A stretch of 64,000 bases of DNA from Microthrixaceae bacterium (lineage in GTDB: Bacteria; Actinomycetota; Acidimicrobiia; Acidimicrobiales; Microtrichaceae): NCBI GenBank assembly GCA_027493675.1, contig JAOSKI010000001.1, positions 186,001-250,000 of the forward strand, given 5' to 3'. Below the pieces are notes generated by a model. It was not told where the DNA came from and did not search any database. It saw only the letters and a list, made by a program, of their open reading frames with translations. This document shows positions 29,086 through 39,335 of this stretch, in pieces. Every line of letters starts with the position of its first letter. The stretch's first letter is position 1. The translations under genes were made by a program, and so were the position numbers.

Positions 29086-29168
29086 GAACGGCTCCTTGGA
29101 GGTCCGATGATGCCGCCGCGCACCTTATCGTTCGAGTTGTGTGACAGGGCAGCCGATGAAGTTGGTGT

Positions 29169-29197
29169 TTGACAGCGGGCTCCCTCAGGCCTTATTC
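29169..29197 (+). promoter_or_regulatory. topA promoter
   Basis: TTGACA (29169-29174), exactly 17 bases, TTATTC (29192-29197), then eight bases to GTG 29206. This is the best consensus -35 in the window. The transcript would start within one or two bases of the start codon. Confidence 0.65.
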
Positions 29198-29205
29198 GTT
29201 CTCGG

Positions 29206-31981
29206 GTGTCCAATTCGCTGATCATCGTCGAATCGCCCTCCAAGGCCCGCACCATCGCGGGGTTCCTGGGCGACGACTGCACCCTCGAGTCCTCTGTGGG
29301 TCACATCCGTGACCTTCCCCGCAACGCGGCCGATGTCCCCAAGACCTACAAGGGTGAGCCATGGGCTCGCCTGGGCGTGAACACCGAGGGGATGACTTCA
29401 AGCCGCTCTACATCGTGTCGCCCGAGAAGAAGGACCAGGTCCGCCGTCTCAAGAAGCTGTTGGCGAGCGCGGATGAGCTCTATCTCGCAACGGACGAGGA
29501 CCGCGAGGGCGAGGCGATCGCGTGGCACCTCCGGGAGGTGCTCAACCCGACCGTGCCGGTGAAGCGGATGGTGTTCCACGAGATCACCGAGGACGCCATC
29601 CGCGAGGCCATGGCAAACCCACGCGAGATCGACCGGCGAATGGTGGATGCGCAGGAGACCCGCCGGATCCTCGATCGCCTGTACGGCTACGAGGTGTCGC
29701 CGGTGCTGTGGAAGAAGATCATGCCGCGGCTCTCAGCGGGGCGTGTGCAGTCGGTGGCGACGCGGGTGATCGTGGAGCGTGAGCGTGAGCGCATGGCGTT
29801 CAGCTCCGCCACGTGGTGGGACCTGGCCGCGGAGCTGCACCACGCGTCGCCTGAGGCAGACGGTGCCCGGTTCCCCGCCACCCTGGTCGAGCTGGACGGT
29901 CGCCGCCTGGCCACGGGCAAGGACTTCGGGTCCGACGGTCAACTGGGCGAGGGAGCGTGCGGCGCCGGTGCCGTCCTGCTCGACGCCGCCTCGGCGGCAG
30001 AGGTTCGCGACGGCCTCGATGGCGGAACCTCGTCGTGCGGTCCGTCGAGTCGAAGCCGTACACCCGTCGTCCGGCACCTCCCTTCATCACCTCGACGCTG
30101 CAGCAGGAGGCCGGGCGCAAGCTTCGGCTGTCCTCGGCTCAGACCATGCGTGCGGCGCAGAGCCTGTACGAGAACGGATACATCACCTACATGCGCACCG
30201 ACAGCACGACGCTGTCGTCCACCGCTCTGTCCGCTGCGCGCGCCGAGATCTCCCAGCGTTGGGGTGAGGCCTACCTTCCGGCGTCTCCGCGCGCCTACAC
30301 CAAGAAGGTCGAAGAACGCACAGGAGGCCCACGAGGCGATCAGGCCTGCCGGTGACTCCTTCCGTTCCCCTGACGAGGTCCGTAGCCGCTGAACGCCACC
30401 GAAGGCGTGTGTGTACGAGATGATCTGGCAGCGCACACTCGCCTCGCAGATGAACGACGCCCGAGGTGAGAGCGTTTCCGCGCGTCTGGCCGCTGAGTTG
30501 CCCGACGGTCGCGAGGTGGTCTTCGCCGCGTCGGGTCGCACGATCCTGTTCAAGGGGTTCATGGCCGCGTACACCCAGGGGGTGGAGGAGGGCGAGGACG
30601 ACGGGTCGGACAGGGTCCTTCCCGACATGGCCGAAGGTGACGAGATGGTCGTCTCTGCACTGGATGCGGTGTCGCACGACACCCAGCCCCCGTCGCGCTA
30701 CAGCGAGGGCAGCTCTCATCAAGAAGCTCGAGGACCTCGGCGTGGGTCGTCCTTCCACCTACGCCTCGATCATCACCACGATCATGGATCGCGGATACGT
30801 GTGGAAGAAGGGCTCGGCGCTGGTACCGACCTTCACAGCCTTCGCGGTGGTCGCCCTCATGGAGCAGTACTTCCCGAAGCTCGTCGACTACACGTTCACA
30901 GCGCGCATGGAGGACGACCTTGACGGGATCGCGAACGGCACCGAGCACATGCAGCCGTGGTTGCAGCGGTTCTACTTCGGTGTGATGGGCCTGATCGGTG
31001 ACGACGGCGAGATCCCACCCGGAGCCGCAGGCGTGGGTGGGATGGGGCTCAAGGAACTGGTCGACAGCCAACTCGGGAGATCGATGCGCGGGCGGTCAAC
31101 TCGATTCCGTTGGGCACCGACCACGGCGGGGTGCCGATCACCGCCAGGGTAGGCAAGTTCGGTCCCTACCTGGAACGCGGGAGGGTGAGGCCCGCCAGAC
31201 CGCGTCCATCCCCGACGATCTGGCACCGGACGAGCTGACCGTGGACCGAGCGGTCGAGTTGCTCGATGCGCCCGGCGACAACCGGGTCATCGGCGTGAAT
31301 CCCGATTCGGGACTCGAGGTGCACCTGAAGGCAGGACGCTTCGGCCCGTACGTTCAGGAGGGCGAACACGACGACGAGACCGGATTCAAGCCGCGAACCG
31401 CATCGCTGTTCTCATCGATGGATCCCGCCACCGTCACCTTGGCCGAGGCTCTACCGCTGTTGGCGCTGCCGAGAGACGTGGGCCCGCATCCTGACGACGG
31501 CGAGATGATCACAGCGCAGAACGGCCGTTACGGGCCCTACATCCGCAAGGGCACCGACTCACGCTCGATCGAATCCGAGGAGCAGATCTTCACGATCACC
31601 TTGGAGGAGTGCGTCCGCGTGCTCGCGGAGCCGAAGCGTCGCCGCGGCCAGAAGTCCAACGAGCCGCTCAAGGAGCTAGGGGACGACCCTGACACGGGGA
31701 AGCCGATCGTGGTTCGCGACGGTCGTTTCGGTCCGTATGTCACCGACGGCGAATACAACGCGAGCCTCCGTCGGGGCGACGACATCGAGGAGATCACCCT
31801 CGAGCGGGCACAGGAGCTGTTGGCCGACCGGCGAGCCAAGGGTCCGGCGAAGAAGAAGGCGACCAAGAAGAAGGTGTCCGCGAAGAAGTCGACCAAGAAG
31901 AAGGCGCCCGCGAAGAAGTCGACCAAGAAGAGGAGTGCTGCGGCGAAGAAGAAGGCACCGCCGAAGGATCCGCGCGGATAG
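29206..31981 (+). CDS. topA: DNA topoisomerase I with lysine-rich tail
   Basis: About 920 residues, type IA topoisomerase that relaxes negative supercoils. N-terminal Toprim domain ([36 protein letters not shown] with DxD-type metal residues), [20 protein letters not shown], the active-site Tyr in [18 protein letters not shown], and [17 protein letters not shown]. No zinc fingers follow; instead there are repeated topoisomerase C-terminal domains with RFGPYV/RYGPYI/FGPYV motifs, as usual in actinobacteria, and a tail of ~45 residues rich in KKK, AKKST and APAKK. Breaks near 29385, 30030, 30320, 30400, 30712, 31085 and 31180. Confidence 0.95.
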
Positions 31982-32033
31982 GGTCAGGCGGACCGCGCCG
32001 GAATCGCGGCCGGCACCGGCAAGGAGATGAGAC

Positions 32034-32484
32034 ATGGCAGACTCACCGCAGTTCCTGGATCGGGCACGCAGGGAGCTCGACCGATTGGCTGAACAGGCCC
32101 GTGAGGGTTCACGCGATGCCGAGGACCTGATAGGCGAAATGCTCGGCAACGTCCAGCAGCTGATCGAGGACTTCCAATCGTGGGTGAGCGAGGAGACCGA
32201 CCGCATCGCGAAGATGGCCGAGGATCAGCGCAAGCGCCGAGGCACAGCTTCAGTCGGCCGTCGACAACTTCAAGGCCACCGCTGAGAGGGCCGGTTCGCA
32301 GGCCCGCAAGGCCGCCAAGGGTGCCACGAGGAAGGTTCCCGCCAAGAAGAAGGCTCCGGCCAAGAAGAAGGCTCCGGCGAAGAAGAAGGCTCCGGCGAAG
32401 AAGAAGGCTCCGGCGAAGAAGAAGGCTCCGGCCAAGAAGAAGGCTCCGGCGAAGAAGAAGGCTCCGGCGAAGAGGAGCACCTGA
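32034..32484 (+). CDS. Histone H1-like lysine/alanine/proline repeat protein with helical N-terminus
   Basis: About 150 residues. ATG 32034 follows AAGGAGATGAGAC. The first ~80 residues are charged and strongly helical (RARRELDRLAEQAREG, LIGEMLGNVQQLIEDFQSWVSEETDRIAKMAEDQ), likely a coiled coil or membrane-surface helix. After a break near 32235 come QLQSAVDNFKATAERAG and a basic tail containing seven PAKKKA repeats and ending APAKRST. Such tails bind DNA in HupB, eukaryotic H1 and bacterial histone-like proteins, so a nucleoid role is likely, by analogy. It follows topA, which has a similar tail. No family name recognised. Confidence 0.7.
32341..32466 (+). repeat. 18-bp tandem repeat (7 copies) coding PAKKKA
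   Basis: Seven back-to-back copies of GCSAAGAAGAAGGCTCCG (S is G or C), differing only in the third base of the first codon. Near identity at DNA level indicates recent expansion or gene conversion, so copy number may vary between strains. Confidence 0.95.
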
Positions 32485-32541
32485 GTCCCACCATTCCCGC
32501 TGCCCGGGAGCGGGTGTCGAGGGGTCGGGAGTCCACAGGCC

Positions 32542-34075
32542 ATGTCTGTCGCTGAGGACGGCGCCGAGGCACCGGGATGGATCACGCGGGTGTTCGGCAC
32601 CCGCCGGTTCTTCGCCCTGTTCAACGTCCAGGTCGTATCGGCCCTCGGGGACTGGGTCGGGTTCTTCGCCATCACCTCGCTGGCTGCGTCCATCTCCACG
32701 CAGCCGGAGGGAGCGATCGCGCTGGTGACCCTCGCACGGGTGGCGCCGGGGTTCTTCCTCGCGCCGTTCATCGGCGTGATCGTGGACCGCTTCGATCGCA
32801 AGCGCCTGATGGTGACCGCCGACCTCGTGCGCCGGGGTGTACCTGCTGCTGCCGCTGGTGCGGACTGTTCCTGGTCTGATCCTGGCGAGCTTCGTGCTCG
32901 AGGTCTTCACCATGATGTGGTCGCCGGCCAAGGAGGCGACGGTGCCGGCGGTGGTGCCTTCCGAGAGGCTCGCCCACGCCAACTCGCTCGGGCTGGTCGC
33001 GGCGTACGCCACGATGCCGATAGCAGGGCCGATCCAGTTCCTGCTCAAGTCGCTCAACGACCGCCTGGCCGAGATCGGATGGCTCGGATTCCTGGGGCTG
33101 AATCGCTCGCTGGGGGACACCCAGACCCTCGCGTTCTACTTCGATGCGCTCAGCTTCGTGATCTCGGCGATGATACTCAGCCGGTTCGTGTTCCGTGGCC
33201 TGCCGTCGAACGCACGACACGCGGAGCATGCTGTTGAGCCATCCGAGGTGGCAGAGGTGTCCCTTGAGGCCGAGAAGACCCATCTGTCGGCCGTCTGGGC
33301 CGACATCCGCGAGGGCATGGCGTTCATCTTCGTCAGTCCCGTGGTGCGTGCTGTGAACATCGGGCTGGCAACGGGGCTGATGGGTGGTGCGATGCTGATC
33401 CCGCTCGGTCCGACGTTCGCACGCTACGTGATAGGCGACGTGAGGACGTTCCCGCTGTTCATCACGGCACTCGGCATCGGAGTGGCGGGGGGTGTCGTGC
33501 TGGTGTCGCTCATCCAGAATCGTGTGCCCAAGGAGAAGGCGTTCCCGTTCCTGGTCGTGGCCGCGGGCATCTCGCTGTTCTTCGGGGTGTCGATGTCGGG
33601 GTTCTGGCTGGCTGCTCTGGGTGTGATGGGATTGGGGCTCTTCGCCGGCGCCAGCTACGTGCTCGGGTTCACCCTGTTGCAGCAGCACACCGACGCAGAG
33701 CTTCGAGGCCGGATTTTCACCACGCTGCTGACGCTGGTGAGACTGTGCGTGATGCTGGCACTTCTCATGGGGCCGGTGCTCGCCACCATCTTCAACGGGT
33801 TCGCGCGGACCGCCACGGGTGATCCGGAGCCTCAGGTTCCGACCTGGTCCCTCTTCGGGTTCGACCTTGCCGTCCCCGGCGTTCGCCTCACGCTGTGGTT
33901 GGCATCGGTCATCATCTTCGCGGCGGGTGTCTTGGCCGCGCGCTCGATGAACCTGCGAATCCGATCGTCGTTGCGCACGGGATGGAACGGAGTGCGCGCA
34001 GGAGACCAAGGCACGACGTGCAGCGATCTTGACAGGACCGGCGGTGACGACGCGGGAAGCGAGGATGACCGATGA
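32542..34075 (+). CDS. MFS transporter (MFS_3-like), upstream of tmk
   Basis: About 510 residues, twelve membrane helices. ATG 32542 begins MSVAEDGAEAPGWITRVFG. Typical MFS features are ALGDWVGFFAITSLA, the A-like loop VDRFDRKRLMVTADLVRRG, and a long central cytoplasmic loop at ~33200-33320. One break near 32843. Substrate unknown. In Streptomyces a related membrane domain is found with thymidylate kinase next to topA; here the two are separate genes overlapping by ATGA, so the link is conserved as an operon instead of a fusion. Confidence 0.82.
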
Positions 34076-34731
34076 CGGCTTCACCGGATGGTCGTAGTGC
34101 CCTGCATCTGCCGAGGCACCCTGACGGCCGAGGTTGCTTCGTGGTGTTCGAGGGAGGAGAGGGTTCGGGCAAGAGCACCCAGGCCGAGATCCTGGCTCGC
34201 CACACCGGTGCGCTGTTGACTCGCCAGCCAGGTGGCACCGAGCTCGGAGTGGCGCTGCGTGGCATCCTGCTCGACGGAGTCGCTGGTGAGGTGGCTCCTC
34301 GCACCGAGGCGCTCCTCATGGCGGCCGACCGTGCCCAGCACGTTCAGGGAGGTGCTACTCCCCCACCCTGCGGTCCGGCAGGGCAGTGGTGTGTGACCGC
34401 TACATCGGGTCGTCGGTGGCCTATCAGGGCTACGGAAGAGGTCTGGACCCCGCGGATGTCTCCTGGCTGTCGCAATGGGCCGTCAGGGGTCTCATGCCGG
34501 ATGCGGTTGTCTACCTGCGGGTGTCCAGACAGGAGGCAGCGTCGCGAACCGGCGCCGCGCGACCGCATCGAGGCGGCTGGTGAGGACTTCCACAAGCAGG
34601 TTCTCGACGGTTTCGATGCACAGGCGGAGGCCGATCCGAACCGTTGGGTGGTGGTGGACGGCACTGGCACCGTGGAGCAGGTCACGGCCAGGGTTGCCGA
34701 GGCGCTGGTTGCGCGATCGGAGCCGACGTGA
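34072..34731 (+). CDS. tmk: Thymidylate kinase
   Basis: About 219 residues. ATG 34072 overlaps the MFS stop. The P-loop FEGGEGSGKSTQAEILA is at ~residues 25-41, then LTRQPGGTELG, the DRY-like motif VVCDRYIGSSVAYQGYGRGL and the lid region RIEAAGEDFHKQVLDGFDA. It phosphorylates dTMP to dTDP. Breaks near 34355 and 34555, both in the middle. It is followed by holB, the usual replication pairing. Confidence 0.93.
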   Translation: MTASPDGRSALHLPRHPDGRGCFVVFEGGEGSGKSTQAEILARHTGALLTRQPGGTELGVALRGILLDGVAGEVAPRTEALLMAADRAQHVQGGATPPPCGPAGQWCVTATSGRRWPIRATEEVWTPRMSPGCRNGPSGVSCRMRLSTCGCPDRRQRREPAPRDRIEAAGEDFHKQVLDGFDAQAEADPNRWVVVDGTGTVEQVTARVAEALVARSEPT

Positions 34732-34803
34732 TCTCCGAGCCTGGAACCTCTCGATCGGGGGACCGCCTTGTTGCTACGACTCACGGGGGAGACCTCGGCG
34801 GAC

Positions 34804-35870
34804 ATGCTCGATTCACTCTGGGCTGAGGTGGTCGGTCAATCGCAGGTCGTCGGTGACCTTCGGACGGCGGCAGCCGACCCGGTGCAGGCGTACCTGCTCG
34901 TGGGACCGGAGGGCTCAGGCAAGCGGGCAGCTGCGGTCGCCTTCGCAGCCGAGGTGGTCGCCTGCGGATTGGATGAACCCGCCGCGCTTCGTGCGGTGTC
35001 GCTCGTGGCGAGTGGGGTGCATCCTAGTGTTCACGTCATCGAGCGGGTTGGCGCCAACCTCAGCATCGGTGAAGCCCGCGACGTGGTGAGGGCGGCTGCT
35101 CGGGCCCCGTCCGAGGGCAGGATCCAGGTGTTCATCCTCGACGAGTTCCACCTGGTTGAAGATGCTGCTCCCACCCTGCTCAAGGCGATCGAGGAACCGG
35201 ACCCGGGAACCATGTTCGTGGTGCTGGCCGAGGAGGTCACCGAGGGTCTGGTCACGATCGCCTCACGTTGCGCTCGGCTCACGCTGCCGCCGGTACCCGA
35301 GGACGCGGTGCGCGAGGGGTTGATGGCCCAAGGAGTTGAACCCGACGTCGCGTCGGAGGCGGCACGGCGCGCAGAGGGCAGCTTCCGAAGGGCATGCTTG
35401 TTGGCGCGTGATGACGCACTCGTGAGCGGCGCGGTGCGTGGGACCGTGCTCCCGCACGCCTGGACGGCACCGGTGCGACCTTGTGCGTGGTGGCCGACGA
35501 GCTGCTGGAGCTGACCGAGGGCGTGCTCGGACCGATTGCGGAGAGGCACGCGGAAGAGATGGCGGCGTTCGAGGCGACCGTCGAGTTGACTGGGTCCGGG
35601 GCACAGGGCCGGCGCAAGGCCATTGAGGAACGCCACAGGCGTGAGGCCCGCCGCCTTCGCACAGACGAACTCGTCTCCGGAGCACTATCGCTCCTAGGGT
35701 CTTTCCGCAGTGCGGCGGTGGACGACCCGGGTGCGTCCGACGCGGCCTATGTGCATGCCGCAGCCGCGGTGCAGCGATTCACCGATGCTGTGCGGGCCAA
35801 TGCAGGGGAGCAGTTGGCGCTCCGCGCGCTGTTGGTGGACCTGGACACGCGGGACGAGGTCCGGCGGTAG
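34804..35870 (+). CDS. holB: DNA polymerase III delta-prime subunit (clamp loader)
   Basis: About 355 residues. The preferred start is ATG 34804 (MLDSLWAEVVGQSQVV); a GTG at 34728 that overlaps tmk is possible. The AAA+ core shows the P-loop-like LLVGPEGSGKRAAAVAFA, IFILDEF-type Walker B (VFILDEFHLVEDAAPTLLKAIEEP) and the sensor VTIASRCARL. No zinc-binding cysteine set of gamma/tau is seen, consistent with delta-prime. A break near 35465 leads to the C-terminal helical domain. It loads the sliding clamp during replication. Confidence 0.87.
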
Positions 35871-36339
35871 GTGTGTCGGCGATAGCGGTGACTGCAGAAT
35901 CACCGCAGCACCCATTGCAGCACATACTGCAGAGCGCGCGTCCGAAGTCGGCCGAACGGCCCCTGAACGCAGTTCATCGTCGTTGACTGCGGACGGCCCG
36001 GCGACAAGAGTGTCACCGAGGAGCACCACCCGTGCAGCCAATCCGCCCTCGGTGGATTCGGGGTCATACACCGCCGGTCCTGCCCCGACCGGCTCTTCAG
36101 GTCAAAGGCCGGTGCTCCGAAGCGGGCCCCGAGGTTCACCTCGGGGCCCGCTACTCCCATGATCAGCGCGGATGGGCTCACCTCGGTCGATTGCGGCGCT
36201 CTCGCCTCCGGGGCTGCGCCTCCGATCACTCCACTGCCGTGCATGAGGGCACACCTGTCGGCAAGGGCTCGTGTGCGGGCGCCTTGCCCTTCGCAGTCAC
36301 AAGGCAGGCAACGGTATGCTGGGTTCTCGTCCACACGAC
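35871..36339. other. Gene-poor gap between holB and tRNA-Thr
   Basis: An open frame exists on the minus strand (35900-36334), but its composition is Arg/Cys-rich without conserved-looking segments and it has no ribosome site, so I leave it out. The gap holds a strong hairpin at 36121-36152. The stretch before it is lower in G+C and rich in CTGCAG/GCAG words. Confidence 0.4.
36121..36152. terminator. Strong 14-bp hairpin, probable terminator
   Basis: AGCGGGCCCCGAGG (36121-36134), loop TTCA, CCTCGGGGCCCGCT (36139-36152): a perfect stem of 14 bp. There is no T-run on either side. It is placed 250 bases after holB and 190 before the tRNA, so it could end either the holB transcript or readthrough toward the tRNA. 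Confidence 0.6.
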
Positions 36340-36412
36340 GCCCGGGTAGCTCAGACGGCAGAGCAGCTCACTCGTAATGAGCAGGTCAGGAGTTCGATTC
36401 TCCTCTCGGGCT
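36340..36412 (+). tRNA. tRNA-Thr (anticodon CGU)
   Basis: The cloverleaf folds completely: acceptor GCCCGGG/CTCGGGC (one G-T pair), D-arm GCTC...GAGC, anticodon stem GCTCA/TGAGC with loop CTCGTAA (anticodon CGT in DNA), variable AGGTC, T-arm AGGAG-TTCGATT-CTCCT. No CCA is encoded. It reads ACG codons. It shows no sign of an integrated element on either side. Confidence 0.95.
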
Positions 36413-36480
36413 CCGATCACGCCGGCATGGGGATGTAGGCGTCGGCTTCCAGCCAACCGGCGGTGGCGGGTCGTGGCTGT

Positions 36481-37471
36481 CTAGGCGGCCGGTACGGTGA
36501 GCACCACGGGGTAGGCGTCGGGGTTCCACGGCAGGCCCTTCGCGGCTACCGACACGATCGTGAAGCGGATCGCTGTGGCGGCCTTCGAACCGGACAGCGG
36601 GTGGGAGATCGACTTGAACGTCACACTGCCCGATGAAGGGGTGGTGGCGGTGCGTGACGGGTCCGGACGCCACGTGCCACTCATGTCCAGGTATTCGATC
36701 TTCACGGTGATCTTGGCGCCCTTCACCGGCTTGCCGATCTGATCGGTGAGGGTGACCTTGCCGGTGGCGGTCCAGTTGGAGCCGCTCTTGGTGGCGCTCG
36801 ATCCGGTCCACTGCGAGACGACCCCGGTGGTGCCGGGTGGTTGTCGTGACCGGGGTGGTGGTCGTGGTGGTGGTTGTCGTCGTCGTTGTCGTCGTTGTCG
36901 TTGTTGTCGTTGTCGGTGGTGGTGGTGGGTGGTGTCGTCGTGGTGGTCGTGGTGGTGGTCGTGGTGGGATCGGGCGGACACGACGGGAGCGCGGTGGTTA
37001 CAACGGCCGACTTGGCATCCGCGTTCCATTGACGGATCTCGGTGCGCGCCTTGCCGTCGGAATCGAAGCGGTAGGCGACCTCGGCCGCCACGCGGAGTGC
37101 ACGGCGGTGTCACCCGGTCGTCTCACCTCGGCTGTGTAGGTGACGAATCGATCCAGGTAGTGGCACCCGTCGACGGGCGCCGGGTGGCCCTGGCAGTCAA
37201 CGCGAACTTCGAGACCGTCCACCACAGCCGACGTGTCCGGACAAGGACCCCCGGGCACGCCGACATCGGCGTCTGCGTCACCGAGTCTGATCGCCGCGTC
37301 GAGAGCCGAGGCGGCCGCGTAGAGCGCTCGCCGGTCTTCGACGACGGGTTCGGTGACGGCGAGCCCGGTGTTAGCGAGCCCGAGCACGGTGGGCACGATC
37401 ACCGCGAGGAAGGCCATGAAGGCCATCACGATGACCAGCGACGCGCCGCTCTGGCCCCGTTGGCGCATCAA
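36481..37471 (-). CDS. PilX-like pilus-associated protein with poly-Thr linker and Ig-like domain
   Basis: About 330 residues. The start (ATG ~37471) overlaps the preceding pseudopilin stop. QSGASLVIVMAFMAFLAVIVPTVLGLA near residues 7-30 is a prepilin-like or anchor helix. A cysteine-containing globular part follows (GGPCPD, VDCQGHP, GCHYLDRF). Breaks near 37090, 36910 and 36840 surround a threonine-rich linker; the consistent frame codes ~40 Thr in a row. The C-terminus (~110 residues, WTATGKVTLTDQIGKPVKGAKITV ... YPVVLTVPAA) is a bacterial Ig-like domain, probably surface-exposed. Third gene of the pseudopilin operon. Confidence 0.65.
36838..36975 (-). repeat. Low-complexity (ACN)n tract coding poly-threonine linker
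   Basis: On the minus strand the tract is built almost wholly of ACC, ACG and ACA triplets. It is interrupted by apparent single-base indels, which is where the reading frame is lost. Thr-rich linkers of this sort often carry O-glycans in secreted actinobacterial proteins. Confidence 0.8.
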
Positions 37472-37947
37472 GTCCTCCGCTTCATCAGATCCAGCCGTTC
37501 GGTGTGTCCCGACGGTGTGGAGAGGGTCAGTTCGATCCTCTGCAGGCCGGGGTCCACAGCCGGGCAGTCACCGGAGGACTGCTCTTGTGCAAACCGCGCG
37601 GAGACGCCTGCTGATTCGCCGAGATTCGGCGGAACCCAGAACTGCACCGATACCTTGATCGGGCCGTAGCCGGCGCGGATGGGCAGTCCGGTGTAGGTGG
37701 TCTCTCCGGCGCATCCCGCCCGCTCGATGTAGGGGCTGTCGGGGTCCTGAAGTCGCTCGGCAGCTGTTCGCAGGAGCGTCTCGGCCGTCGCGGACTCCAT
37801 GTGCTGCGCTGAAGCACGGATGGCGACCTGGAGTCCGCCGAACGACGCGGCCACGATCATCGAGAGGATAGTGAGAGCGACGAGCGACTCGATGAGTGTC
37901 TCTCCTCGTTGGCCGCGATCGCCGCGACCATTGTGCTCAGCCTCCAC
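37468..37947 (-). CDS. Type II/IV pseudopilin (PulG-like)
   Basis: 159 residues in one frame from GTG 37947. The class III prepilin signal is RGQRG followed by ETLIESLVALTILSMIVA: cleavage after Gly, conserved Glu at mature position 5. The remaining ~110 residues hold two cysteines that could pair (AGCAGE, GDCPAV) and a C-terminal strand (RIELTLSTPSGHTERL). It would be processed by a prepilin peptidase, not present in this window. Start and stop overlap its neighbours in the operon. Confidence 0.82.
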   Translation of the reverse strand: MEAEHNGRGDRGQRGETLIESLVALTILSMIVAASFGGLQVAIRASAQHMESATAETLLRTAAERLQDPDSPYIERAGCAGETTYTGLPIRAGYGPIKVSVQFWVPPNLGESAGVSARFAQEQSSGDCPAVDPGLQRIELTLSTPSGHTERLDLMKRRT

Positions 37948-39250
37948 CGACGATCACCTTTCCGTTGCCCGAGGTGGAGAGGTTCGTGGCTATCACGCGC
38001 CCCACACGCAGGGTCCCTCCACCGCCGCCGAGGACGACACCCTCCGAGGAGGGCGCGTAGATCATGCCGGCGAGTGAGGCGACTGTGGCGTTGCCGTTGA
38101 TCCTGATCCCGTCGTCGTTGTCATGGGCCTCGAAGAGAAGGATCCCAGCGTGCACACCATCGGTCTTTGGGCTCAGTTCGATCTCCCCACCGTTGATCGA
38201 CACCCCACCGTCGGCGGCATAGAGAAGGACTCCGGATCCCCGGATCGATCCGTTGGTCATCTTCAAGCCCTTGTTGAGCACGTAAACACCCGGTTCCAGC
38301 TTGAAGTCCTTCTTGCCGCCACCACTCGGCGGGAACTCGAGGTTGTAGATTCCGGGCCGGCACACGGACGTACCGCCCTGGGAAGGGCATTCGGTCCGCT
38401 CCACCAGGTCGGTCACATCCGGTGCAGGGACGAAGCGCAGTGGGTCCAGGAGTGCCTGGGGGTAGCTGCCGGGTTGCTTGTTGGAGTTGCTCTCGCAGCC
38501 CGAGCACTCGGCGCCGCTCTGGAGCTTGGAAGTCGTCTGACACGTTCAGGCTCGCGCCACCGTTGAACACGACGGCGTACTTCCCGGCCGAAGGACGATT
38601 GATGAAGGCGTCTCCGACCACCTCGAGGCGGCTCGACCCGCTGATCGTCAACGGCGTGTCGCCGCCCAGGGCCAGGAACCTGGGCGCTACTGAGGGAAGC
38701 GAGGTGCTGTTGGCATCCGTGGTGCGACGAACTCCGTCCAAGGCGAAGCTGAACGAGCCGGACCGTGAGATGCCCAAGGTGACGGTGCGTGGCGTTGAAC
38801 CCGGGATGCACGGCTTTGAGTCGCACGTGATCGTCGGGGCCTGCGCGAGCCCGTCCACGACCGACCTCGACGCACTGGGCGTGGAACCCCCTGAGCACAC
38901 CGAGCGGATCAGCCTGTATGGCCTGCTGTCTGAATGCCGGTATTCGACCTGGTTGGACGGGTCCTCCGAAGACGCAGAGTCACCAGGTGCGTGCTCTTGG
39001 ATGCCGGGTCACACTCCTTGGTCACACCGGCCGCGCCTTGGACGTCGCGTGCGAAGGCCATCGAGGACCACTGCGCTGTGGTGGCATTGCCCTGGCGGTT
39101 GCGGGCGGCGTCGTTCACCTGCACTACGAAGGTGAGGCTCACCGCTGTGAGAGCAACGCCCACCAACGCAAGCATCGCCGTCGAGATGAGCACTTCGATC
39201 AGCGTGAAGCCGCCGGACCCGCGCGTTCTCCGTGTCGATGCATTCCGCAC
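37937..39250 (-). CDS. Large prepilin-like protein with beta-helix-type C-terminal domain
   Basis: About 437 residues from GTG 39250. The prepilin signal GSGG / FTLIEVLISTAMLALVGVAL has the conserved Glu5. Residues ~40-100 look like a PilW/PulJ-type minor pilin (QWSSMAFARDVQGA). After breaks near 38965 and 38525, a long region of short, Gly/Asn/Ser-rich repeats follows (LTISGSSRLEVVGDAFIN, FKLEPGVYVLNKGLKMTNGSIRGSGVLLY, VSINGGEIELSP, GIRINGNATVASLAGMIYAP), typical of a right-handed beta-helix or DUF7305-like Flp-associated domain. Cysteines in ECSGCESN and TSVCRPG could cross-link. It probably sits at a pilus tip or on the surface. First gene of the operon. Confidence 0.68.
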
Positions 39251-39335
39251 CCGTTCACGCTACCGGCGCCTCCGCAAAAAGCGGTGCGCGTCGGACCTCC
39301 CAGCAGGGGGACCGGCCACCGGACTGACCCGGTGT

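Noticed and set aside
35900-36334. Minus-strand 144-residue frame in the gap before tRNA-Thr
   Set aside because: No ribosome site, odd composition and it spans the perfect hairpin at 36121-36152; not supported as a gene.
36340-36412. tRNA-Thr as an integration site of a mobile element
   Set aside because: No integrase, no repeated tRNA 3' end and no phage genes in the surrounding sequence.
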